Assembly (NCBI GenBank): GCA_035222895.1 | Contig: JAVYIG010000600.1 | Location: 310,001-374,000, forward strand | Direction: 5' to 3' | Length of the DNA stretch: 64,000 bases | Source of the DNA: Strongylocentrotus droebachiensis | Lineage: Eukaryota; Echinodermata; Echinoidea; Camarodonta; Strongylocentrotidae | In this document: piece after piece, positions 11,601-20,771 of the stretch | Layout of the letters: every line of letters starts with the position of its first letter | Position numbering within the stretch: position 1 is the first letter of the stretch | Position numbers and translations under genes: made by a program | The notes under the pieces: generated by a model | The model's database searches: none | What the model saw: only the letters and a program-made list of their open reading frames with translations | What the model was told of the DNA's origin: nothing

Positions 11601-13683
11601 TGATAGTAATAAAAAATAATAATAATGACACAAATATTCATAATATTAAAAAAAAGAAGAAGAAGAAGATGAAGAAGACGAACAGGAGAATGGGAAGAAG
11701 GGGAGGAAGAAAAGTGAGAGATAAAGAGAATATGTGAGTGGTTGAGAATATTTTTCTCTTCATCGTATTATGTCTACCAAACTTCGATTTTGTTTAGATT
11801 TGTTAAATGTTTATGCTATTACACTTAATGCGGAATGAAACACTGAACCATTGGGAAAGGAAAATGTATTTTCAAAGCGCATTTCCATTAAGTTAAAATT
11901 ATGTCATTTACAGAAAAGGGGAGTTATGAGACTTTGATTAGGGTATTGAGAGATTGTATACGGCACACTTAGCGGCCCGAAATACATTTCACCTTCTGTC
12001 TGGCGAGGATTCCAACCGGCCTCTGCCCCCAAACGTTTGTTAATATATCTCTCTGTGTCCCCCTCTGTCTATCTTAAACAACCAGATAACTCTTTTTGTT
12101 GTTGTTGTATATTTTATTTGAATTTAGGAACGGTGACAGCGCAATGGGTTAAACGTTTCGTCTTGTCGTACCGTTCCAAACGAAGATCAACTTTAGAAGC
12201 GCGACGCGTGACGAAACGACAGGCGACAGCAGCTCCTAATACCATGGCAACCGAAGCAAGTACTACGAAAAATGGCGGGAATATTAAGGAGGAAATAGGC
12301 ATGACTGCTAGAATGAAACCCGATTTCGATTTCAAAGGTTCGCCTAATAATGACATTAAATTTGATGAACAGAATAAAACCTCGCACAGTGGGATTAATG
12401 GGGACAAGGGGACACCACACGAAATATACAACGGAGAGATACATGAAAAGATGAATGATACAATTTTTAATGACGTGAATGCTAAATATACACTCCAAGG
12501 TAGCACGGTAGCGAAATCTAGAATTCCAGTGATAAGCATTGATTCGGACACCGATAACGAATCCGACATTGAGGAAATCATCAGCGAGATCATCAGAGAT
12601 GAAACCGATATTTATGATACGGCTGAGATCGCCATACACGCAGCTTGGAACGAGAGCGAGTCCGAGGACAATATCGATGTCAACGATTTCGATCAGTCGA
12701 GACGTCAACGACGATATCGAAGAAATGTATTGCAGAAAGAGGTTCATTTTCCTGCTACAACGGAAGTTATAGTTGAATCGAGAGACAAGTCGAGATACCG
12801 TAGATCGTTTAGTGAGCCAGTGCTGGAAACGACGCTCAAAGAAACGTCGTCTTCCAGTCAAAGAAATGATGTTAATAAGCACAAGGGAACAAAATCTAAA
12901 GAGTCTCTTGATCCATCAGCTAATCAAAATGGGAATGCAGTATCAAAAGACATTCCGGGGACATCAAGTGACAACCCCTCAGAAGATGAAACCAAAGATT
13001 CCAACATGGCGGATTCTTACAATGTTTCAAACCGAACTCAATCTTTCACCGAAGCAACGAACTCCGAGAAAGACAAGAGCCAGCAAAAACACACGAGTCA
13101 CGAAAGTACTCAAGAAATCACATCAAATGGGGGAGTTAAGTCTTCCGAAAAACGTCGTGTTTCTCATCACCGTCAAGATTTGTTTCAAGAAGAGTCGCCT
13201 TCGCCAGGAAATATTGATAAGGAGGTGAATGATATCTCCTTCCCGTGGTGGATGGCGTTTCTTCTTCTCTTTGTATACCTCATCATAGGAATGTTCATGT
13301 TTCATTTCGCAATAAAATGGAATTATTTAGATTCTTTTTATTATTCCTTCGTGTCGCTAAGTACGATAGGTTTTGGCGATCTCTATTACCAACCCAGTGC
13401 GTTCCCTGGTTCCATATATTACACATTTATATACTGTTTTGTGGGTTTCTGCTATACATCTATGTGTATGAGTTTGAGTTCAAGGGAACTCTTGCGCATT
13501 GCGCGTCGCGTCGCGTGGAAGATTGGCTATTACAGGAGCAGACGGTGGAAGAGGGATTTTCGCCTCTTTTGGAAGGCGCGTAAACTGAGGGCTCCGAGAC
13601 GGGCTGGAAGATGGTCGGATCGGCGGAGGAAACCGCTCAGAGTTCAGCGAATCGTTTCCGAATCTCCTGGAGCATTCCCCTGA
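8108..13683 (+). CDS. Two-pore-domain potassium channel (K2P/KCNK family, TRESK-like layout)
   Basis: Three exons (8108-8699, 11426-11527, 12128-13683) join in phase 1 to about 749 residues. K2P channels are dimeric plasma-membrane potassium leak channels, each subunit with four membrane segments and two pore loops. Visible here: M1 at about residues 97-119, a glycosylation sequon NES at 145-147 in the extracellular cap, pore 1 with TTIGYGN split across exons 1 and 2 (filter about 196-201), M2 at 206-228, a cytoplasmic loop at about 233-602, M3 at 603-625, pore 2 TIGFGD at 644-649, M4 at 658-685, then a basic tail of about 65 residues. Most K2Ps have a short M2-M3 loop; the long loop and short tail resemble TRESK (KCNK18). 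The loop holds PVISID (365-370) and RSFSEP (457-462). The start is the first ATG after an in-frame stop at 8054. The family is certain; TRESK orthology is not. Confidence 0.93.
10363..10689. mobile_element. MITE with GGTGTTTCACAAAGAT termini
   Basis: Arms of about 75-80 bp are inverted, starting GGGTGTTTCACAAAGATCCTA on the left and mirrored at the right end after ACTTAGAATCTTTGTG. The interior is AT-rich and non-coding. It is the same family as the interrupted copy at 14686-15548. Confidence 0.8.
10800..11126. mobile_element. MITE with AAGGGAGTTTACAG termini
   Basis: Bounded by AAGGGAGTTTACAG and its inverse CTGTAAACTCCCTT. The interior is found in the opposite orientation, diverged, at about 16393-16735 (shared stretches such as GCCCTCTTGA and GGTATTCATGAAGC on opposite strands). 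No ORF. Confidence 0.75.
11426..11527 (+). CDS. K2P exon 2 (filter 1, M2)
   Basis: Preceded by TTATTCACAG and followed by GTAAGT. Its 102 bases complete the first filter Gly codon and encode YGNITPITKLG followed by the M2 helix, ending in DIG. Both junctions are phase 1, so this exon could be skipped without a frameshift, but that would remove the filter. Confidence 0.92.
12128..13683 (+). CDS. K2P exon 3 (long loop, M3, pore 2, M4, C-terminus)
   Basis: The acceptor is GAATTTAG before GAACGG. This single exon codes for the entire acidic/Ser-rich cytoplasmic loop of about 370 residues, then PWWMAFLLLF (M3), the STIGFGD filter, M4 and a basic tail ending GAFP. A candidate AATAAA occurs at 14389, but its distance makes it doubtful as the polyadenylation signal. 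Confidence 0.93.
12526..12543 (+). promoter_or_regulatory. Candidate calcineurin-docking motif PVISID (protein level)
   Basis: Encodes residues 365-370 of the channel. It matches the PxIxI(T/D) class that recruits calcineurin; mouse TRESK has a motif of the same form in the equivalent loop. The match is seen in the sequence; binding is inference. Confidence 0.55.
12802..12819 (+). promoter_or_regulatory. Candidate 14-3-3 binding motif RSFSEP (protein level)
   Basis: Encodes residues 457-462. It is an exact fit to the mode-1 14-3-3 consensus RSx(pS)xP, with Ser460 as the phospho-acceptor and basic residues (RYRR) upstream suited to basophilic kinases. It lies about 90 residues after PVISID. 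Confidence 0.55.
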
Positions 13684-14685
13684 TATATTGTGGAAAGCTA
13701 ACCACCTAAGTTATCTTCTACAACAAATAATATAGAGCATATTGCTGTGATTACTCTTTTAGTATTAGAATTGGAAATCGATGTTGAAATTGAGAACATT
13801 TTAAGATTTGTGAGGTCGCAATGCGAACAACCACATCTTATAAAAAGGAAAACACACAATTCTGGTGGCATGGGGTTTAAGCACAATCTTATCATGAAAG
13901 ATTAAAAAGATATTTAATAAGAACATTAATTATACCAACTTTAAATGCGAGGGAGCGTAGCGAACGAGCTTTGGGCGAAATTTATGGAAAAATTGCTCTT
14001 AGTTGCTTTAAATTATGAACACATTTTATGGGGGAAGAAAAAAAGGGGCACATATCCAAAAGAAAAATGACACTTATAGAAGAAAAAAAGGGTACTTGTT
14101 ATCAAAAGTGAATAGGGCAAATATCAGGGGTAAAGGTGGACATATCAGAGTTGGTAAGAGGCACTTATAAGAATGTGGAACGGGCACCTAATTTAAATAA
14201 GAAAGGGTCGCTCATCTAAAGTAAAAAGGGGCACCTTTCCTATGTAAAAAAGGGACAATTTTTGCCTAACAAAAAAAATTGGAATTTATCATTTACCAAC
14301 AAACGCAAACAAAAGTAACAATTTACAAAAAAACCTGGAAAATCATGTCATTTCAGCAACGTTTGTAAATCACTGGTATCGAATAAGAAATAAAACACGT
14401 TTGCATTTTATTTTAGGGGCAACTGCCACTAGGCCCCCTCTATCAGTACGCCAGTGAGTGGAAGGAAGAGCTTAGATCTTCTTCTTTTTTTTTTTACAGC
14501 AATTGTTTAATACAGGACTTGACTTTTAATATCTATTTCTTTAAGTTTCGAGGGCGGTAGTTTATGATAACGTATATTTTTAATCTCAAGTCGTTATGAA
14601 TCGATGCCCTGTTGGAGACTGTTTGCAGATAATCATACGGATTTTAATGAAAGGGAAATTCACACAAGGTAAATATATTAGCTAG
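13684..14685. other. 3' flank of the K2P gene; degraded repeat, no gene
   Basis: Contains GAGGGAGCGTAGCGAACGAG and many short AAAAGGGGCAC-like phrases, which look like decayed transposon sequence (about 13950-14450). No coding potential is recognised. Confidence 0.45.
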
Positions 14686-15548
14686 GGGTGTTTCCAAAAG
14701 ATCCAAAGTCGAACTTAACTCTAAGTTGACTTATATATTATGGAGAGCCATTTGTAGCCTTCAAATAAAATATAAAAAAAAAAAAAAAATCAAATATGTT
14801 AGACTTTTCACAGATTCCACATCAAGAACATGAAATCCCCTTGATAATACTAATGTGAATGATTTGAATCAACATCTTATGCCTTTTGAAATAACTTTTA
14901 CAAAAAAGTTTCAAATATGCTTACGGCTTTCCATAACTGTTTAAGGGATAGTTGAGTTCTTTTTTCAGACTGCAAATGCCTTCAAAGTGCATGATTATTG
15001 TTCTTATTCTTATCTATGACATTTCTAGTGCCCTTTTAGAACCTAAAATTGCTATGAAGGTAATTTTAGACCCCAAAATGTGTGAAATTTAGCCAATAAA
15101 ATCATACCAATTCAGCTCCTTTTTAAACAAAATACGGTGACCGCTAATTAATTATTTATTAAAAATGACAATACATGGGCCGGCTGGTTGTGCGTACTCA
15201 TATAACCAACACGAAATGCCAACAAAAAAGGCAACATCGGCATTGGCTGAAATACGACGTAAAAGGCGCTATTTTGTTTTTTCAACGGCTTTTTCAAATT
15301 ATCTAATATTTGTGGTGGTACACAAGTATTAGAAATCGTTATATTTATGGATATTTAAGCCGTCTCTGAACCGATATTGATCAAACAAAGATGATTTTGA
15401 CATTTAAATTGTATGTTCTTTCAAATTTGACACTCAGTTTTTCATTATCTCACAACAAAATATTTTGTGTAGCACCCTCTGCAACAGAACTCAACTATCC
15501 CTTTAAGTCCAACTTAGAGATAAGTTCAACTTAGGATCTTTGTGAAGA
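14686..15548. mobile_element. MITE (GGTGTTTC family) interrupted by another MITE
   Basis: The left part starts GGGGTGTTTCCAAAAGATCC and the right part ends GGATCTTTGTGAAG. It is the same family as 10363-10689. The copy is split by the insertion at 14945-15501; removing that insertion restores the continuous sequence CTGTTTAAGTCCAAC. Confidence 0.8.
14945..15501. mobile_element. Nested MITE with GGGATAGTTGAGTTCT termini and TTTAA duplication
   Basis: The inverted ends GGGATAGTTGAGTTCT face inward and TTTAA flanks both sides (14940-14944 and 15502-15506). A TTAA core target is the hallmark of piggyBac-like elements, though the terminal bases are not the usual piggyBac ones. It is non-coding. 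Confidence 0.8.
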
Positions 15549-15989
15549 TTCGATCGGCGTAAAACATGAACGAGAAAGCATAATGCTGTCAATTTGCAAG
15601 AAAATCGAAATATCGTGTGTTTGTTCGAGAATAGATGATGTTTTCAAAATATTACAGTCTTTGGACAATTCGCTGTATTAAAACAAATATTTCTCACAAA
15701 GTTAAAGGATCTGTTTTGCTCGTTCTATAGGTGGCACAGCGCTGGTTCAGCCATGTAATGATTTGACAATGCGTGTATGTCATAGGGCATCGGTCTTGCG
15801 ATAGGGTAATTATGCTTTGGAAGAAAGCCATAGAATGAGGAGAGAGAGTGTGAAATGGGGTTGTATAATCTTCTCTTCCTTTCCCCGCTGATAGCTCACC
15901 CTTCCTTTTTATCCCTTTTTATCGTTTGGTTTATCGAGTGACTTTTTATTTGACGAGAGAGCCCAACGGGCTTGAGCTCCTTTACTTAA

Positions 15990-16221
15990 AGGGCAAGTCT
16001 GGCCCATTTGCAAGTTGATTTGAATAAACCAACTGCAAACATCATTGACTCGCTCATTTGAATTAAGCCTATGTGATCACTGTTTCATTAATTATGTGAA
16101 ACTTTACAATTCCATAAATTGTTTATTTTTTCATCCAATTTCGAGGAAACTTTCACCGTTTTGTGTTGTTGATTTTTCTCTATTTATTACATTCAACCTG
16201 CAAACGGGTCGGACTTCCGCT
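15990..16221. mobile_element. TTAA-flanked MITE
   Basis: TTAA sits on both sides (15986-15989 and 16222-16225). The inverted ends are about 25 bp (left AAGGGCAAGTCTGGCCC; right inverse AAGCGGAAGTCCGACCC). It is short, AT-rich and non-coding. Confidence 0.75.
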
Positions 16222-16392
16222 TTAAGCAGACCGCTTTGTAGGCTCCTCATGTGCTTCCTCTTGATCTGCTCGTTTTAACTGTCAATGACAAACACGAGTT
16301 AATATCCTTTTTACTCTGTACAGACAATATATTAAAAATAAGTTATGCGTGATGTACGAGGCTATTAGCATGATTACAGACGCTATTTTATA

Positions 16393-16735
16393 CTGGTACC
16401 ACTCGAAATACACAGACGCCTATAAGCGAGTTCGTAATTAGGATTTGCGCATGTGCAGATAAAGGTCTTTCGCTCCCAAATTGTAAAACCATTGAGACGA
16501 ATACTCGTATCGTGCTCATAAAAGTTATGTAATTAGTATTCATTTATGTGCCGACAGTACATTTATCTGATACACAGGTGGAAGTATTCTTCTCAAGAGG
16601 GCAAACAAAAGGTATTCATGAAGCAACTCCATCACTTCGACAGTGATTATTCTAAAATGCACAAGTGGGACATATCCATAGTGTAAAAGATCTGTGGATG
16701 TTTGGGGGTCATGCGGTCCGAAGCTATTTACGATC
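16393..16735. repeat. Diverged inverted copy of the 10800-11126 repeat
   Basis: Shares, on the opposite strand, the order of conserved blocks in the element at 10800-11126, including the GCGCATGTGCAGATAAAGGT-type block and GAGGGCAAACAAAAGGTATT. Its ends are degraded. Confidence 0.65.
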
Positions 16736-16991
16736 TGGCTTATTGCTGATTATATTCTTGTTTGAACAAAATTGTCAAAGTGGGGGGGGGGGGGCTTTGC
16801 TCATGCAGGGCCTCCGCTGTAATACAGGTCTATTGAAATGTTTAAATATAATCTTAACACGTATCTGTTTAATTTGGCATATAATTAATCGTTCTGTCAC
16901 TTTGGTATGTTCTATTTTACTTCCGTTCCTTTGTTTACAATGCAGATGCTTTAATGTGATCTCTTTTTTCTTCTTCACAAGTGTGCTTTAA

Positions 16992-17560
16992 AGTAAAAGT
17001 CCACCCTGATTTAAATTGGTTTTAATGGAAGCAACAAAATTAGAGAAACAATTCAGTGAAAGTTTGAGAAAAATCGGACAACGAATAAGAAAGTTATGAA
17101 TCTTTCGAAATCATGAAAATCATGGAATCTTTAAGACAAATTGGCAATGCGGTCAGACATTGTGATGTCATTCCCTCACAATTTACCACTGATCTGAATG
17201 ACAGAATGACCCTAGATCTCCATATCTCTGAATGTTAATGGAATCGTAGACCTATCTTATATGGCGGTGCATGAAAGAACAGGTTATCCGTGATATATGA
17301 TGGATACAGGCATGAAGAAAATATGTCTTTTGATCAAAATGGAATTTAATGACATTTCTTACATTCAACAAGGGATATAATGTGAGGGGGGTGACATCAT
17401 ATTTAGAGATTTGAAGTATTTCATGAAAAGTTATGGATTTTTAAAATCCATAACTTTCTTTTGTTATTGTCCGACTTTTCTCAAACTCTCACTGATCTGT
17501 TCTTCTCATTTTTCTCCTTGTATTAAAACAAACTTCTTATCAGGGTGGACTTCCCCTTCC
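16992..17560. mobile_element. MITE with AGTCCACCCTGAT termini
   Basis: The left end, just after TTAA (16988-16991), reads AGTAAAAGTCCACCCTGAT and the right end holds ATCAGGGTGGACTT. The inner arms also match inverted (CATAACTTTCTT with TTGTCCGA). Non-coding. Confidence 0.75.
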
Positions 17561-17571
17561 AGTATATGATT

Positions 17572-17602
<31 letters not shown>

Positions 17603-18476
17603 ACTTCCAGGCAAGAAGATAACATACAAAGCATCACAAGGTTGACAAAATGATATAACATTAACATAATGAGGATCACCTAAAAGAAGTTAAAAATTCT
17701 GTCTAGGGGCTCTCCACATTGGCTGGTGCATACATAAAACAAAATATATAGATATAAGGTCAACATAATTTATAAATGAATGTGTAACTAAAATTAACCC
17801 TCATATTAGTCACATGTGAGGGAGATCAGAAGCATATAGTTTTATGTCTTACAATAATTTAAACAAAATTGTAAGTGGGTTCGGCGGCATACAATTTCGC
17901 GTGTTATTAATATATTATTAAATATTTCACAGTGTGTCAGGAAATACATGTACTATCTAATTACAGAATTTTTAACTGCCAATATTATTAAATATTTTGA
18001 ACGCATGGTTGGTTATGACTTATTTTGTATACGAGGTGTTAGACATTAACTGAACCCCTTTGTTTGATAATAACTCAATAGTTATAACTCATATCAAATT
18101 ATAGTAGAATATATGATAATATTGGTGTCTTTTTTTTCTTTGCGCAAGCTTCGTGACAGTTTTATAATTGTTTCCTCAACATGACTTTTTGAATTGACAA
18201 ATTAAAACCAGATCAATTGTGTTTACCAGTAATCACTTTGGAGGAAAATACAAAGGCCTATTAATTATTCATGAAGCATTTAATAAAGTTAATGTTCTCA
18301 TTAGAGTAATGCCCATCAGTTACGTGTCATTTGCGCCGATATTTTGCTTGCCAGACTCAAATATGTTAATTTTAAATAATTTCTTGGCTACAAATTTTGT
18401 AAAGAATCTGCAATGAATATGGTTCCAAATTTAATTTCATATCATTCAAACTACAGTTAAAAACCTCAGTCACTAT
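17561..18476. other. AT-rich DNA with a TTTA microsatellite
   Basis: ATTT repeats lie at about 17575-17602. The remainder has no motif-bearing ORF and no repeat that I can match in the window. Confidence 0.45.
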
Positions 18477-19437
18477 TGCAGGCGCGGGGGGGGGGGGGGG
18501 CAAGGCCCGCTCGGCTTTTCTTGAACTTGGTTGCTTATAAGGTTATTCTTGTCTGGGCGATTGGTTACTGACTTGATATCTGGTCAATTGTATCTTTTAT
18601 CAGATTCTGTTTTAAGAATTGTACAGTGAATGCCGTTCAGAATAAAATTTTATATTATTACACTATATCATCCTTTATTATAACAATAACAAAATAGTGA
18701 ATGGAGGTACATACTGAACCTTTTTTGTCTTGTAAAAAAAAGCTTCAGTATACATGGCTTGATATTTTAGTACCGGTCATTTGGGGGGAATATTGCAGGC
18801 GCGGGGGGGGGGGGGGGGGGGGTGGGGCAAGGCCCGCTCGGCTTTTCTTGAACTTGGTTGCTTATAAGGTTATTCTTGTCTGGGCGATTGGTTACTGACT
18901 TGATATCTGGTCAATTGTATCTTTTATCAGATTCTGTTTTAAGAATTGTACAGTGAATGCCGTTCAGAATAAAATTTAATATTATTACACTATATCATCC
19001 TTTATTATAACAATAACAAAATAGTGAATGGAGGTACATACTGAACCTTTTTTGTCTTGTAAAAAAAAGCTTCAGTATACATGGCTTGATATTTTAGTAC
19101 CGGTCATTTGGGGGGAATATTGCAGGCGCGGGGGGGGGGGGGGGCAAGGCCCGCTCGGCTTTTCTTGAACTTGGTTGCTTATAAGGTTATTCTTGTCTGG
19201 GCGATTGGTTACTGACTTGATATCTGGTCAATTGTATCTTTTATCAGATTCTGTTTTAAGAAGTGTACAGTGAATGCCGTTCAGAATAAAATTTAATATT
19301 ATTACACTATATCATCCTTTATTATAACAATAACAAAATAGTGAATGGAGGTACATACTGAACCTTTTTTGTCTTGTAAAAAAAAGCTTCAGTATACATG
19401 GCTTGATATTTTAGTACCGGTCATTTGGGGGGAATGA
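18477..19437 (+). repeat. Three tandem copies of a 316-328-bp unit
   Basis: Units start at about 18477, 18793 and 19120 with GCAGGCGCGG followed by a variable poly-G tract, then GCAAGGCCCGCTCGGC, and end CGGTCATTTGGGGGGAAT. Copies are nearly identical apart from G-tract length and single-base changes, so the amplification is recent. The unit start GCAGGCGCGG resembles the end of the transposon family at 311. Confidence 0.9.
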
Positions 19438-19539
19438 AAATGTGTTTATGGACATAAGAATGTATATATTCAATGATAATAAATACTACAATGAAACAAC
19501 GAAGTCGTGCATCTGTCCACCCATTCACTTACAGGAAGA

Positions 19540-19600
19540 GAGGGTGGGTAGTGAGAGGAGAACAACAAAAAGAGAGAGAGAAAGAGAGTGTGGGAGAGAA

Positions 19601-19640
<40 letters not shown>

Positions 19641-19680
19641 TGGAAAAGAGAGAGACGGAGAGAAAAGTCAAGTTGTTTGA
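19540..19680. repeat. (AG)n purine microsatellite
   Basis: Alternating GA tract. Open frames across it are low-complexity and not genes. Confidence 0.9.
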
Positions 19681-20035
19681 TCTTCTTTGACTCTTTTTCT
19701 TCATGGGAGCCGTATAGGGGCAGCCCCAGCGAATCACCTACAATTTTTATGAGAAATGAAGAAAAAAAATTGCCCACGCAGATAATATAGCTAGATGTTC
19801 GTGATGGGGGCCAGGGATATTGTATTTATAAAACTTCCGCTAGAATGGCTGGGTTAGGTTTTTAAAAAGTCGCCCCCCCCCCCCCATCCGGCTACAGTAA
19901 TTATAATTTTGCCTTTTATTTTCAAGGTCTCTAAAAAATCCTTTTCATATAATCTATGAGTGATTTCAAACTATTGGTTATGATTTTAGTAGGGTCTGGT
20001 GACAAATTTAAATGAGCGCGCAATTACTGATCATG

Positions 20036-20769
20036 TGAAAAAACAAAACCGAGAATTATCGATGTTTTATCATAACTAAATTAATCACAATTTCGATTAC
20101 TGGATGACACATATTTATAAAGCTTAGATCCTCTTCTTTCATTTAATGCAACTTCTAATTTATTTCACGCATGAATGATTAAAATGGATTTGAAGAGAGG
20201 GAACCAAAAAGTCATTTGGCGAGCGGTATCTGAATTTCAAAGAGAAAATCACATTTCTAGAAAATTCAGTTTTGGCCCTTTCATATGATACCTCAATCAG
20301 GAAAAATGAGCAAGGAATAACAAAGTTCTGTTGTTTAAAGTGATGCTTGCATTTCCATGATTTGATTTTAAAGTTCGTTTTCACTGGGTGCCTGCCGTAG
20401 CAACAAGCAGAATTGACAAAAGACTTAACTCCGTTTCGTTGAAAATTAGCCATGCATGAAGTCTTTCGTCTTTGGCTGATCGTCAACGAAACGGAGTTAA
20501 GTCTTTTGTAAATTCCGTTTGTTGCTACGGCAAGCAGCCAGTGAAAACGACTTCGTTTATTAAAATTATGGGAATGCAAGCATCACTTTTGGGTTCCTTC
20601 CTTCAAATTGCTTTTAATCACGCATGCGTGAAATATGCATCATATGAGTTGCAATGAAAGAGGAGGATCTAAGCTATAAAAATATGTGTCATTTATTAAT
20701 TATAATTGTGATTAAGTTATGATAAAACATCGGTAATTCTCGTTTTCGTTTTTTCTGGGTCGCACTGTA
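20036..20769. mobile_element. Long foldback DNA element
   Basis: The two halves are imperfect reverse complements centred near 20450. Left arm: AACCGAGAATTATCGATGTTT onwards; the right arm ends with the inverse of CAGTGCGACCCAGAAAAA. The same family occurs as direct duplicates at 2820-3267. Inner arms share ACGGAGTTAAGTCTTTTGT and its inverse. No transposase. Confidence 0.8.
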
Positions 20770-20771
20770 TA

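Noticed and set aside
12114..12882. Long minus-strand ORFs of 159 and 229 codons
   Set aside because: They are antisense shadows of K2P exon 3, with no motif or codon support of their own.
12539..13228. Alternative plus-strand frames within the K2P loop
   Set aside because: Shadows of exon 3 in other frames; the loop frame is the only one continuous with M3 and pore 2.
19442..19777. 82-codon ORFs over the (AG)n tract
   Set aside because: Arg/Glu or Ser/Leu repeats produced by the microsatellite.
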